Part shown: piece after piece, positions 48,822 through 60,909 of the stretch
Numbering within the stretch: the first letter of the stretch is position 1
How the letters are laid out: every line of letters starts with the position of its first letter
Assembly (NCBI RefSeq): GCF_019320115.1
Contig: NC_089598.1
Location: 85,445,844 to 85,509,843, forward strand
Reading direction: 5' to 3'
DNA from: Miscanthus floridulus
Taxonomy: Eukaryota > Streptophyta > Magnoliopsida > Poales > Poaceae
Length of the DNA stretch: 64,000 bases
Notes under the pieces: generated by a model
What the model saw: only the letters and a program-made list of their open reading frames with translations
The model's database searches: none
What the model was told of the DNA's origin: nothing
Translations under genes and position numbers: made by a program

Positions 48822-49418
48822 TGTCGGTGTTTTTGGACCGGCGGGTCCTCAACCAACTAGTGAAAATGTACTGCGTGCTCCTAATCCTGGATGGTGATGC
48901 AAAGAGACACAAGGTTTATACTGGTTCAGGTGATAGGTGCCCTACGTCCAGTCTGAGAGGTCGATCCTGTATTCCTTGCACCGAAATGCTCGTAGTAGGG
49001 GGTTACAAGCAGAGCGAGAGAGAGAGCTGGTCTCAGGTCTCGACGTAGAGTGGTGTGGGTTGCTTGAGATATTGATCTCAAGCAATAGGGAAATGTGCGC
49101 GTTACAGAGTGCCGAGTGTGTGTTTGTTTTCCTCATGAGCCCATATGTGCCTGAGTGTGTGCGAGCGTGGAAGTTCGCCTCTTTAGAAATAGCCCCAGTC
49201 CCTTCCTTTTATAGTTGAAGGGGGGACAGGGGTGATACATGTGCTAACTACGTGGCACCATGCGAACAGAAGCGGCATGTCTGAGCCCTGTAGCCTGTTA
49301 CTGTGGTGGCATGGTCGATGGAGTGGTCCTGCCCTTAAAGTGCTGGAGCAACACACCGGTCACATCCGATCCTATGCGACGCGGGGGCTCCAGTGACAGC
49401 TTGACGTAGGGCCTAGCG
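48822..49418 (-). repeat. 3' LTR of the Tat element (minimum extent)
   Basis: This part can be matched base by base to 63,404-64,000. The LTR continues rightward beyond 49,418, but its inner end cannot be fixed because the partner copy leaves the window. A possible end is near 50,200, where TTTTGGTTTTCA is followed by CTTAGGGGACC. Confidence 0.8.
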
Positions 49419-50499
49419 GGCGACGTGCCGGTCGCTGTGTGTTGACCGCGTGAAATGCTGAGGCTCAGTTGGTGCCGAGGCTGAGCCATCACGGGGGCTC
49501 GGCGGGCGCGAATCCCCAGGTTGCCGAGACGCTGAGGTAGACTGCCGAGGCATGGAGGGAGCAGTTGATCCTATGCACTAATTCCGAGGCTACAGTGACC
49601 CAGACCTGACTCCCCACACCGCGTTGTTCCTAGAGCAGGGGTTAGGTAACACAGTGTAGTGCGAGCGCCGGTCATGGGCATAGTAACGAGCACAGTGTCC
49701 GGTAACCCCTGCTCTGTCCTGTCCTGGACGGTATGGTGCTGAAGTGACTTCCCGTCTCATCGGCCACTCTACCGTGTCGAGCCGTCGTCTGGCTGACGTC
49801 GTGGGAGTGGTTGGTCGCATTGATTGGGCGTGGCGTTCTGTCAGGGAGATCGGCCGAGGCGGAGATGACAGGGTTATTTGTCGAGCTGGCCTTGAGCGAG
49901 GTGGAGAATCGGTAACTCGTCCAAGGCCTTCCGGGTGGGGCCTTGGGTGAGTCGAAGAATTAGTTTCTCGTCTGAGGCCTTACGAGCTGGCCTCAAGCAA
50001 GATGGAGAATCGGTTTCTCGTCCGAGGCCTTACGAGCCAGCCTCGAGCGAGACAGAGAATCGGTAGGCCGTCCGAGGCCTCTCGTGCGAGGCCTCTAGCG
50101 AGGCGGAGAGTAGGTGGCCTCGGACGAGGCCGGGGTCTAGCCAATAGTTGTCTCTTGGCTTCGATTTTGACAGGGTTTAAGCGATTTTTTTGGTTTTCAC
50201 TTAGGGGACCCCTTTTTATGGTACCCGAAAGTAGCCCCCGAGCCTTAGGGAGAGTGTGAGAACTCTCCTTGAGGTTTTGATGAGACTCGGCTCACGGTAG
50301 CTCCTGGCGGGATGGTGTTTCGTACTCGAGGCCTCAGTGGGTGCGCGCGAGCGCACCCACCCAGTGTAGCCCCTAAGGCCCTGGAGGAATGGATTGATTC
50401 CTTTAGGGGCTTTTCTTACATCGTGCGAGAGGTTTTATTGCGTTTACCGAGCCCATGAGTGCGAGTTTGGGTCGCTGAGCCTCGGTTTGGTTGTAGGAA

Positions 50500-52020
50500 G
50501 AGCCCCCGAGCCTCTACGCGGAGCAAGAGGCTATCAGAGGTTTCCCTGTCTTTTTTATGTGGCCCTCACGCATCCTTTTCGTTCGGAAGAAGGGGTGGAG
50601 GGTGCCATGCTACCCTCAGTGGGTGCGAGCAGTGACACCTCCAGCGAGCTGTTATCAGGTAAGTCCGAGTGGAGGCCCGTGCCCCATTCAATAGGGGTCG
50701 GCTAGCGGTCCAGAGACGCACTCCAAGAGTACTAGAGGGCTTCTCTAGTGGGTGCCGGGGCCGTTCGATGGGCCCCGGTGGCTCGGTGCCTCCCTACGGT
50801 GGGATCCCATTCAGAGACCTCCCTGCCGGTCTCAGACACAACTTAGGGCGTCCCAAGCAGTCTCCTGCTCGGGTCTCGGCCATGTGCGAGCTCGCCCATA
50901 GTTGTCCCTGACTCTGCTGCCCTGGGGCGGCTGTCGAAACCCTCGGGGGCCCAGCCTTCAAACCCCTGGACCGTAACGGGCTCGATGCCCTTTATCGTGT
51001 TTTTCTGAGCCTTCGAGTGTGAGCTTGGGTCGCTTGTCTTTGTCCTGGGTGCAGGAAGAGCCCCTGAGCCTCTGCACAGAGCGAGAGGGCGATCAGGGGT
51101 TCCCCTGGCTTTTCGTGCGTCCCTCGCATGTCCTTTTTGTTCGGACGGTGGGGTTGTTTGCCGAGCCCCCTCGGGTGCGAGCCTAGGTCGCGGGGTCTCG
51201 GCAAGGTTGCAGGAAGAGCCCCCTAGCCTCTGCTCAGAGTGAGAGTGCCGTCAGGGGTTCTCCTAGCTTTTTGTGTGACCCTCGCGCATCCCTTTCATTC
51301 GGAAGGAGGGGTTGTTTGCTGAGCCCCCTCGGGTGCGAGCCTAGGTCGCTGGGTCTCAGCAAGTTTGTAGGAAGAACCCCTAGCCTCTGCTCAGAGCGAG
51401 AGTGCCGTCAGGGGTTCTCCAAGCTTTTTGTGCGACCCTCACGCATCCTTTTCGTTCGGAACGAGGGGTTGTTTGCCGAGCCCCCTCGGGTGCGAGCCTG
51501 GGTCGCTGGGTCTTGGCAAGTTTGCAGGAAGAACCCCCTAGCCTCTGCTCGGAGCGAGAGTGCCATAAGGGGTTCCCTTGGCTTTTTGTGTGACCCTCAC
51601 GCATCCTTTTCGTTCGGAAGGAGGGGTGGAATATGCCAGGCTACCCTCGGTGGGCGCGAGTGGTGACACTTCCGGTGAGCTATTATCGGGTAAGTCTGAG
51701 TGGAGGCCCATGCCCCATTTGATAGGGGTCAGCTAGCGGTCCGGAGACGCACTCCAAGAGTACCAGAGGGCTTCTCTAGTGGGTGTTGGGGCCGTTCGAT
51801 GGGCCCCGGTGGCTCGGTGCCTCCCTACGGTGGGATCCCATTCGAAGACCTCCCTGCCGGTCTCGGATACGACTTAGGGCATCCCAAGCGTTTTGCTTGC
51901 TTGGGCCTCAGCCCCGTATGGGCTCACCCGTGGTCGTCCCTGACTCTGTTGCCCTGGGGTGGCTATCGAAACCCTCAAGGGCCTAGCCTTCAAACCCCTG
52001 GACCGTAACGGGCTCGGTGC
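50500..52020. repeat. Tandem repeats of the Tat 3' untranslated region
   Basis: A unit of about 158 bp containing GCCTCTGCTCAGAGCGAGAG, TTTTCGTTCGGAA and GAGCCCCCTCGGGTGCGAGC occurs four times with starts of the same motif at 51,067, 51,226, 51,383 and 51,541. A divergent copy lies at 50,510. A second, longer block (about 420 bp; CTAGCGGTCCRGAGACGCAC, TGGCTCGGTGCCTCCCTACG) is present at about 50,575-50,985 and again at 51,605-52,015, about 1,030 bp apart. No function is implied. ORFs in these repeats are not genes. Confidence 0.8.
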
Positions 52021-52472
52021 CCAGTTCCTTCGTCTGAAAGGAATCGGGTGGGGGATATCCCCCCATTGGCTCGACAACGGCAGGCGCGCCTTTTGAGGCG
52101 ATTTTCTCGGGGAGACGGAATGGCACCTACCGCTGTAGCGGCTTGGACGCAACGCCATGTCAGTGGATGGGACATAACTGTTCACGTGATTAATAAGGAA
52201 AAGTTGGGTGCTTGGGCGGTTAAATCGGATCTGGATTAACTATGCTAGATCTGAGGGAAACTTCCCCGATTTCGTCGCCCACCCATTTCGTGCCCTCCTG
52301 CATAAATACGTAATGAGCCTCACCCCTCTCCTCCTTACCTTGCCCGCATTTGCGTTTGGTGTCCTCGAGCCGTTGCTAGGAACAGAGAGCGCCGGGGAGA
52401 AGAAGGGAGAAGGGCGAGGGAGAGAGGGGGAGAGAGAGACTTGCCACCATAGTCGCATTCTCCACCGCACTC

Positions 52473-55400
52473 ATGGCCGGCATTGTTGTCGTTGAGGCGG
52501 ATCCTTGGGATCGGTCCGACATATCCATGGAGACGCTGTAGTTGCTCGTCGACAACGGCCTTCTCCGTCCGGTTACCGACCCCAACATGCCAGAGTGGAT
52601 TGCTCCATCGGGCGAGCCGGAGCCAAGGCCACATGACGGCTACGTCATGAGCTTCGTGTCATTCCACGAGCGCGGTCTCGGCCTACCGGTGGACCAGTTC
52701 ATGCGGGCGCTCCCGCACTACTACGGCGTGGAGCTCCACAACTTCAACCCCAACTCCATCACGTAGGCGGCCATCTTCATCACCGTCTACGAGGGGTACC
52801 TAGGGATTGCCCCCCATTGGGAGCTGTGGCTCCACCTCTTCCGGGCGGGGCACACCACCAAGCCGGTGGGCACGACGGGCACGAGGATGGCGGTGAGGGC
52901 CGGTGGCTGCACTCTCCAAGTGCGCCAGGATTGGCAGCACCTTTACATCCCGGCCCAGCTCGTGTTAACCAATCGCCGCTGGTATACCAGCTGGTTCTAC
53001 CTTCGCAACGACGATGGCAGACTCCCCCCTATACCGGGCGGATCATGGAGAGCTGTCCGGAGAAGTGGAGGTACGGGGTCCCGAAGGAGATCAACCCAAG
53101 CTACAGCCGCTCCTAGAGGGCCTGGAGAGGCTGCGAAACCAAGGCCTTATGGTGGCTATGGTCGTGGTGGCCTTCCATCATCAGAGGGTGCTGCCTCTGA
53201 TGGCTCAGCGGCGGCGCATATTTGACATGAGGCCGGATGAGACGATCAAGGGCATCCGGATGTCTGCCTTCTCCCTCTCTGACGAGGAGATCCTACAGTG
53301 GGTAAGGGAGATGGTGGAGGGGCGGCTGAAGGGCGATGGTCTGACCCCTATCGCGATGCGCCCGTCGTGGGGGTACCTTTCCCTGGTAAGTCACGCGCTG
53401 CTGTGGCCCCCGAGGCCTCCTCATTCCTTGCTATTTTCCGGTCCTTTATTCATGTTCGCCGTCCCTATAGGGGATGAGAGACGTGCGAGCCTCCCCGCCG
53501 CCCGTTCCCGAGGACGCAGAGCGGCGGCCGGTGAACCGGAAGCACACCGAGGCACAGAAGAGGCAGAAGGATGCCAAGGAGGCAAAGCGCACGAGGAAGA
53601 TCCTTGCGCGCGAGGGGCTGGAGAAGCGCCACCGGCAGCAGAGGCAGGATGGTCTCCCGGTGGAGTCGTCTCCATCACCGTCACTGTCGACGGATGCTTC
53701 GGATGGAGATGACGAGAGCGAGATGGGGCGGGGTCCCTTGGACCATCTTCCAGACGTCGGGGAGACGATGCCCGGGGCATCGGCGAGCAGCCCGGTGCTC
53801 CTAGGAGGAGGAGGAGAGGACGCCTCAGGGCCGGCGATCGCCCGTCCTAGGGCTATGGCCGACACGCCCGAGGCACGGGCGTTGGGAAAACGCGCCGTCA
53901 GCCCGGTGGGCTTGATGGTGGAGGTGGAGCAGGTGGCGGCAGGGGCGACACAACTACCCCCGCCGAGGACCGAGGAGGTGCCAGAGTTCGGCGAGGGCCG
54001 GCTGGCGCTAGCGGATACGGAGGTCATGCCATCACCACCGCCACCGCCATTGCAGAGGCGGGTCGCAGTGCCGAAGCGATTGCACCCCCGCTTGAGGTGA
54101 GTGTTTTTTCAGTGGAGTTCATGTCGTTTCCTGCTCGCTTTATGGTCAGATGCTGACCAAGTGGGTGCTTTGCCTTTAGCCGGAAGCGTAAGGTGGAGGT
54201 GCCTGCCCCGGCGCCGCTTAAATCGCTCAAAGTGAGCACGGGCTCCACCGCTCATCAGGTGGTGGAGGCGCAGGCCGCCGTGCAGCGTGGTGGGCCGCCG
54301 TGCAGCGCGGTGGGGCGTCGGTGAGGGCTAGTCACCCTAGAGCAAGCGGGGGAGGAAACGCCTATGTCCCGTGAGGCCGAGGCCCATGAGTCAGATGGGG
54401 CCAAGGCGCCCTCAGTTGCTGAGGCCACCGAGGGTGGGACAGAGGCCCCCCGGACTTCTGAGGATGAGGTGACGGGGGCCGGGGCACCCAGGACCACCGA
54501 GGCCGATGTGGCGGGGACCAGAGCCCCCGAGACCACTAAGGCTGGGGTGGTGGGGACCGGAGCCCCCGAGACTGCTGAGGCCGGGGTGGCAGGAGCCGGC
54601 GTGAGCACAGCAAAGCCGGTGGCCTAGGAAGTGGAGGCGGAGGCGGGGCAAGCCCCAATGCCGTCGCCGGTCCAAGGCCCACCGCCATTGCAGGAGAGCA
54701 CCCGGGAAGTGGAGGTCCATGCGATCTCTTCCGGCGATACTTCCTGGGCGAAGGAGGTGGTCGATGCTGAGGCGGCCGGCCCTATGGAGCAGCCGACTCT
54801 GACCTTGGGCAAGGGAAGCTCAACCCTTGTGCGGGTACGACCCGAGCCCTACGGGTGGGATCACCCACGTGTCTTATGGCAGAGCCGGGACGACCCCGAG
54901 GGGGAGCCTCTGTTCGCCCTTGAGGACGCGGCCGAGGGGGGGCGCTGGGGCACCTTCGAACAATATCGCCAGCTGGCGGAGCGGTCGCTGTGGACAGCGT
55001 TGTCCATCGTGGCTGACGATCTGCCCAGGGTTGCCTAGGTTCGCGCCTTCTTTTCTCATGTGGTGTCGTCCCTTTCTGAGTTTTCTTGCAGTGAATGACC
55101 CCTGTTTTGCCTATCTAGGAGCTTGAGACCCGATTCCTCGGGAAGTCATTGTTCCTCCAACGGGAGAGGGATGTCTGGGACTAGCTCCAGTGGTAGAAGT
55201 GCTTGCTCGCCGACACCAACGAGCTTCTGTCGGCGCAGAGCATGGAGGTGGAGGACCTCCGCCTTCGCGGTGCTGATATGAAGGCCGAGGCAGCGATAGC
55301 TCAGGAGCAGGTTGCCCCTTTGGTGGCGCGGGTCAAGGAGCTGGAGGAGGAGCTGACCCGGGTGGCCGATGATCGGGACACCTTCAGGTGCTAGGCTGAA

Positions 55401-56308
55401 GAAGTGACGACCTCTGCCAAGGCCCTTACTAGGCAGCTAGGGGCAGAGCAGGGTGCACACCAGCTAGCAAAAGGCACCCTGGCAGAGGCCCTCAAGGTAG
55501 CCGAGACCTCCCAGACCGAGGTTGTGGTCTGGAAGGGAAAGGTGGAGGGTGAGTCCTGTTGTCCTTGTTCCATTTGTTTCTCTTGCGTTCGACTCCTAAC
55601 TCCCTAGTGTGGTGCAGAGTTGGAGTAGGAGGCTTCTAGGGCAGTCGAGGCTTCCTGGGTTGAGGTCCAGGGCTGGAAGGAGAAAGCCGAGGGCTCTCAG
55701 GTCGAGGCCCAGTGCTGGAAGGAGAAAGCCGAGGCCTCTCGGGTCGAGGTCTAGTGCTAGAAGGAGAAAGCTGAGGGTGAGTCCCATAGGCCTCCACCCC
55801 CATTTGGCTTGTTTTCCTTTGTGCTTAACCCCATTCTGTTTGTTTTGGCGTAGAGTTGGGGAAGGAGGTCACCTGGGTCGCTGAGGCTTCCGTCGCGGTG
55901 CAGGTGGTGCTCGATGCCGAGATCGGGGAGCACAACACGCTGCAAAGTGCCGTCCGTACCATGTGCGAGGCCCTAGAGGCTGAGGGGGCCTAGTTGGGCA
56001 GTTCCCTTAGGAGCCGCTTGGTCACGTTGAGCGACCAAGTGCGTGAGCGACTTCGGGGGGCGCTGCACGCGGGCATTAAATGTGTCCTAGCCATCGTCTC
56101 CTCACACTACTTCGACGTTGACCTCGAGGCCGTCAGTGATAGCTACGTCTTGCTAGAGGACGACGAGGAGGCCGACGAGGAGGTCGCGAAGCTGATGGAG
56201 GCGGCTGAGGGCCCCGGCACAGCGCTGGCCAAGCTGTTCGAAGAGGAGGTGGTCCCCCCACGCCGTCCGCCGATGCTGGAGACCCTGAGCCTTGATCTGG
56301 GCCCATAA
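52473..56308 (+). pseudogene. Antisense ORF of the Tat element (putative gypsy-type transposon protein), spliced, decayed
   Basis: It runs opposite to pol, between pol and the 3' LTR. From ATG 52,473 (MAGIVVVEADPWDRSD..) it encodes SFHERGLGLPVDQFMRALP, LHNFNPNSIT and VYEGYLGIAPHWELWLHLF, the conserved block of the grass 'putative gypsy type transposon' family (Pfam Transposase_28, from memory). Introns inferred: 53,386-53,470 (GTAAGT..ATAG), 54,097-54,179 (GTGAGT..TTTAG), and later ones with GTGAGTCC donors at 55,550 and 55,774. Later exons give a charged coiled-coil with three 42-base repeats (55,653-55,778) and an acidic C-terminus ending LSLDLGP at 56,308. Damage: TAG at 52,539 and 52,764, two frame shifts at about 53,030 and 53,095, and a 20-bp tandem duplication at 54,274-54,313. 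Role unknown. Confidence 0.7.
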
Positions 56309-56920
56309 GGCCATGTAAATAAATTAGGGATTATGTTACCGTATCACAACGCTGGTGGCCGTCGAGGCCTTTTTAAAGTACTCATGCGTCTATGCTTCTT
56401 AATCGTTTTTTATTGTATTTTCGAGCCTCTGCCCTCTGTCTCATTTCTGAACAAATCTCTTGCAAAAAACTTCCTCAGAGCCTAAGCTACCCCTCGGGTA
56501 AAAGGTGGTGAGGGAGTGCCGTAGCCCGGAGGCGTAGGCCATCTCATGACTCAAATGGCCTTTTGGCCTTAAGACAGTCTTTCGGTCCTTAGGTTTTTTA
56601 CAATCGATTTGTTAGAGCACGCTAGAGAGTTTGGCGTAGAATTTTTTTCGAAAAACGACTAAAAAATGGTGCGTGGGACTTAGGGGGGAGTCCCCCCTTC
56701 TTTCTAGCCCTCGAGGGAGGCTCGGTTCTGCAGAGGCAGAGTCTGTTTCGTTCGAGCCCCGCAGTGGGCACCTCTGCAGAGGCGGAGCCGAGTCTCCCTA
56801 ATGAAGTTATCGTATCGATGAGGCCCTTGATGGGCCCGGGGGGTTTCTCAAAAAATTAGGACAACTAAAGAACGCTTCTTAATTATATTTCGAGAAACAA
56901 TGTGTACAATGCTTGGAAAT
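56309..56920. other. Spacer between antisense ORF and pol of the Tat element
   Basis: This is the convergent junction of the plus-strand antisense ORF and minus-strand pol. It is AT-richer than its surroundings, with TGTAAATAAATTAGGG about 15 bases after the antisense stop as a possible poly(A) region. No ORF. Confidence 0.4.
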
Positions 56921-58165
56921 TTAAGGGTAAAAGCGACGTAGATGTTCTATGTTCCAAGCGTTGGTAAGGATTTCGCCCTTCTCGTTGGCTAGCTTGTAGG
57001 TTCTGGGCTTCAGCACTTGGGCGACGATGTATGGTCCTTCCCATGGCGGGGTTAGCTTGTGGCGGCCCTTGTTGCTCTGCCTTAGCCTCAGCACCAGGTC
57101 GCCCACTTTCAGGTCTCGGCTTCGAATGCGCCGGGCTTGATAGCGTCATAGGGCTTGCTAGTACTTGGCCGAATGTAGTAGCGCAACGTCTCAAGCTTCC
57201 TCCAGTTGGTCGAGGGTGTCTTCGCGGGCGGTGCGGTTGCTTTGCTCGTTATAGGTCTGTAGCCTCGGGGAACCGTACTCCAAGTCAGTGGAGAGGATGG
57301 CCTCGGCTCCGTAGACTAGGAAGAACGGGGTAAACCCTATGGCTTGGCTCGAGGTGTTCCTCAGGCTCCAGATTACCGACGGGAGTTCGGCGAGCCATTT
57401 CTTGCCAAATTTCTTCAACCGGTTGTATATTCTTGGCTTGAGGCCTTGTAGGATCATGCCATTAGCACGCTCTACTTGGCCATTTGTCCTAGGATGTCCC
57501 ATGGCCGACCAGGCCACACGGATGTGGTGGTTGTCGCAGAACATTAGGAATTTGTGGCTGGTGAACTGTGTCCCATTGTCGGTGATGATGGTGTTCGGAA
57601 CCCTGAACCTGTGGGTGATATCGGTGTAGAACAGCACCGCTTGCTTGGATTTGATTCGGTTGATCGGACGAGCCTCGATCCACTTGGAGAACTTATCGAT
57701 TGCTACCAGCAGATGGGTGTAGCCCCCGAGAGCCTTCTGCAGAGGCCCAACCATGTCAAGCCCCGACACAGCAAACGGCCATGTGATGGGGATGGTTTGA
57801 AGAGCTTGGGCCGGGAGATGCGTCTGCCGCGCGTAATACTGGCATCCCTCGCAGGAACGTACTAGCTTGGTGGCATCAGCGACAGTCGTTGGCCAGTAGA
57901 ACCCTTGGCGAAAAGCATTTCCGACGAGCGTCCAAGGCACCGTAATGTGCCCGCAGGCCCCCATGGGCAGGTCCCAAAGTAGGGCTTGACCTGCCTCGGT
58001 AGTGATGCATCGTTGGAGGACACCAGATGGGCTTCGCCTGTACAATTCGCCGTCGCTGAGAACGTAAGTCTTGGCTCACCGAGCAAGCCATCGGGCTTTG
58101 GTCCTGTCAGCGGGAAGCTCTCCTCAGACGAGGCAATCAAGGAACGGGACTCGCCAGTCCGTGTC
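56921..58165 (-). pseudogene. Tat integrase
   Basis: The frame contains CEGCQYYARQTH (zinc-binding end), the catalytic core GLDMVGPL, ITDNGTQFTSHKFL and NGQVERANG (D-D-E), and the C-terminal SH3-like GDLVLRLRQSNKGRHKL and PPWEGPYIVAQVL, ending LRRFYP then TAA at 56,921. In-frame TGA (58,124; 58,076; 57,191; 57,146) and TAG (57,158) interrupt it without frame change. All are readable as lost Arg CGA or Gln CAG codons. Confidence 0.85.
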
Positions 58166-58741
58166 CTAGTTGGCCTCGGGAGGCTCCGTGTTGACTTCCA
58201 TGACCTTAGGCTCGGCCGAAGGAGTCTCAGCGATAGAGGGGGCCTCGAGCCCTGCGGTGGGCTCGACCGGTGGGCCCTCTTCCGCTGCCGAGGCGTGGTC
58301 GATGGAAGGCTTGTGAAGGTCCCTGGCAAAGACGTTTGGGGGGACCGAGGCCCACGCCGATGCCATCTTTGCCAGTTCATCTGTGACCTCATTGAATTTG
58401 CGCACGATGTGGTTGAGTTCGAGACTGTCGAACTTGTCTTCAAGGCGACGTACCAGCTTGTAGTACGCCACCATTTTGGGGTCATGGCAGTTCGACTCCT
58501 TCATCACTTGATCGACAACGAGCTACGAATCACCCCGTACATCGAGACACCATACTCCAAGTTCGATGGCGATCTGCAAGCCATTGATGAGGGCTTCATA
58601 CTCAGCTGCATTGTTGGAGGCAGCGAAGTGGAGCCGAATCATGTAGCACATGTGTACTCTGAGGGGCGAGACAAAGAGCAGGCCCGCGCCTACCCCGGTC
58701 TTCATCAGGAACCCGTCGAAGTACATGGTCCAGTATTCCGC
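58166..58741 (-). pseudogene. Second RNase H (archaeal-type) of the Tat element
   Basis: MYFDGFLMKTGVGAG, FAASNNAAEYEALINGL and LDVRGDS are the D-E-D blocks of the extra RNase H that marks Tat elements. The chain continues into the linker (DSLELNHIVRKFNEVTDEL). It is interrupted by TAG at 58,523 after GDS and at 58,166. Confidence 0.8.
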
Positions 58742-59300
58742 CTAGACTTGGGCAGGTGGCAGTTGTGTGTTAGTCCATTCTGCCACGAAATTGGCCAAGA
58801 CCTGAGATTTAATTGCTTTCCAAGGCACAAAAGACAGGGCTTCCCCCATGAGTTCGACGGCCCACTTAGCTATCCTACCCGAGGCCTCCCGGTTATGGAT
58901 TATCTCCCCCAGGGGGAAAGATGACACCACAGTGACCGGGTGGGACTCGAAGTAGTGACACAGCTTGCGTCGAGCCAAGACTATGGCATAGATTAGTTTC
59001 TGGATGTGGGGGTAGCGCGTCTTGGTCTCGGAGAGCACTTCACTGATGAAGTAAACCGGTCGCTGGATGAGTAGAGCATGCCCTTCTTCCTGCCTCTCGA
59101 CCACCACTGCCGTGCTGGCCACTTGGGTCGTTGCGGCGACATAGAGTAAGAGGGCCTCACCCATGGCTGGTGGTACCAGGATGGGAGGATTGGTGAGCAA
59201 TGCCTTGAGCTTGGCGAGGGCTTCTTCGGCCTCGGGGGTCCAAGAAGGGCATTCCAATTTCCTCAAGAGGTGGTACAGGGTAAGCCTTTTTCGCCAAGGC
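58742..59300 (-). pseudogene. First RNase H of the Tat element
   Basis: LECPSWTPEAEEALAKLK, LLLYVAATTQVASTAVVV and RPVYFISEVLSETKTRYPH are typical. The frame differs from the preceding RT by one base near 59,290 and ends at TAG 58,742, where a Gln is expected. Confidence 0.8.
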
Positions 59301-60159
59301 GTGAGATGAAGCGGCTCAGGGCCACAAGGCATCCCACAACCCTCTATACTCCCTTGAGGTCTCGGATTGGCCCCATGTTGGTTACGGCCGAGACCTTCTC
59401 TGGGTTGGCCTCGATGTCGCGTTTTGAGACTATGAATCCTAAGAGCATGCCTCAGGGGACCTCGAAGACACACTTCTCAGGGTTGAGCCTGATGCCCTTT
59501 TCTCTGAGGCATCTGAAGGCTATTTCCAAGTCGCTGACGAGATCACTGGCCTTCCTGGACTTGGCCACGATGTCGTCTACGTAGGCCTCAATGGTCCGCC
59601 TGATGTGCTCGCCAAAAACATGGGTCATGCACCGCTGGTATGTGGCCCCTACATTTCTGAGGCCGAACGGCATAGTCACATAGCAGTACATGCCAAACGG
59701 TGTGATGAAAGAAGTCGTGAGCTGGTCAGATTCTTTCATCTTGATCTGATGATAACTGGAATACGCATCAAGGAAGGATAGGGTTTCACATCCCGCAGTG
59801 GAGTCAATGATTTGGTCGATTCGAGGTAATGGGAAAGGGACTTTTGGACATGCTTTGTTTAGACCGGTGTAGTCTACACACATTCTCCACTTCCCATTTT
59901 TCTTCTTAACTAATACAGGATTAGCTAACCACTCAGGATGGGACACTTCTTTGATGAATCCAGCTGCCAAAAGCTTCTGCACCTCCTCGCCGATGGCCCT
60001 GCGCTTTTCCTCGTTGAATCTACGCAGGCACTGCTTCACTGGCCTGGAGCCGGCCCAGATGTCTAAGGTGTGCTCGGCGACCTCCCTCGGTATGCCCGGC
60101 ATGTCTGAGGGACTCCACGCGAACATATCAACATTCACGCGAAGAAAGTCGATGAGCAC
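59300..60159 (-). pseudogene. Reverse transcriptase of the Tat element
   Basis: The domain starts MLIDFLRVNVDMFAW and carries VKKKNGKWRMCVDYTGLNKA, PLPRIDQIIDST, YSSYHQIKM and the active site YVDDIVAKS (near 59,570-59,590). It is interrupted by TGA at 59,452 (after CVFEVP) and TAG at 59,344. In other respects the catalytic residues are kept. Confidence 0.88.
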
Positions 60160-60909
60160 GGCTTCCTATTTGATGTCGAGGGTGGCGCTGATCCTCAGTG
60201 CCCGGTCGTCGGGGCAGGTGGGGTCGACCGGGACGAGTTTAACGGCCTCCGCGGGCTCGAAAGTCCCGGCGTGACGCTTGGAGTTGGGTACCTCTCTACC
60301 GAGTTGGTCGAGGTTGATGATGAGGGTCTCGGCCTCTATGATAGCCTCGGCGTACTCGATGCACTCGACGTCGCAGTCGTATGCATGCTTGTACGTGGAC
60401 TCGATAGTGATGACGCCGTTGGGGCCTGGCATCTTGAGCTTAAGGTATGTGTAGTTGGGGACCGCCATGAACTTGGCGTAGCACGACCGCCCCAAGATGG
60501 CATGGTAGGTTCCCTTGAACCCAACCACCTCAAAGGTGAGGACCTCCTTGCGGTAGTTGGAGGGAGTACCGAAGCAGACGGGCAGGTGGATGCGCCCGAG
60601 GGGCCGCGTACGTTTCCCTGGCACAATGCCATGGAAAGGTGCGGCGTCACCCTGGAGCTACGACTAGTCGAGCTCTAGGAGCTCCAGGGTATTGGCGTAG
60701 AGGATGTTGAGGCCGCTACCTCCATCCATCAATACCTTAGTGAGCCGAGTGTTACCGATGATGGGGTGGACGACAAGTGGGTACTGCCCGGGGTTCGGGA
60801 CATAATCGGGATGGTCGTTCCGGTCGAAGGTGATCACCTCCCGAGACCAGTTGAGGTACCAGGGAGCGGCCACCTTTACCGAGAAGACCTCCCAGCGCTC
60901 CCTCTTTCA
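60160..60909 (-). pseudogene. Protease region of the Tat element
   Basis: The aspartic protease core lies at VLMDGGSGLNILYANTL; the usual second residue of the DSG triad is Gly here (DGGSG), as is common in Tat elements. A linker follows with FEVVGFKGTYHAILGRSCYA. Stops: TGA 60,907, TAG 60,664, TAG 60,658, TAG 60,166, all in one frame with gag and RT. Confidence 0.75.

Noticed and set aside
49002..52185. Many ORFs in the Tat LTR and its tandem repeats
   Set aside because: They arise from GC-rich repeat units and change with the repeat; no recognisable protein.
52473..56308. A host gene on the plus strand
   Set aside because: It lies between the LTRs, matches a transposon-linked family and is degenerate.
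57986..58924. 312-codon plus-strand ORF opposite the Tat integrase and RNase H
   Set aside because: It is the antisense shadow of conserved pol domains and shows no domain of its own.
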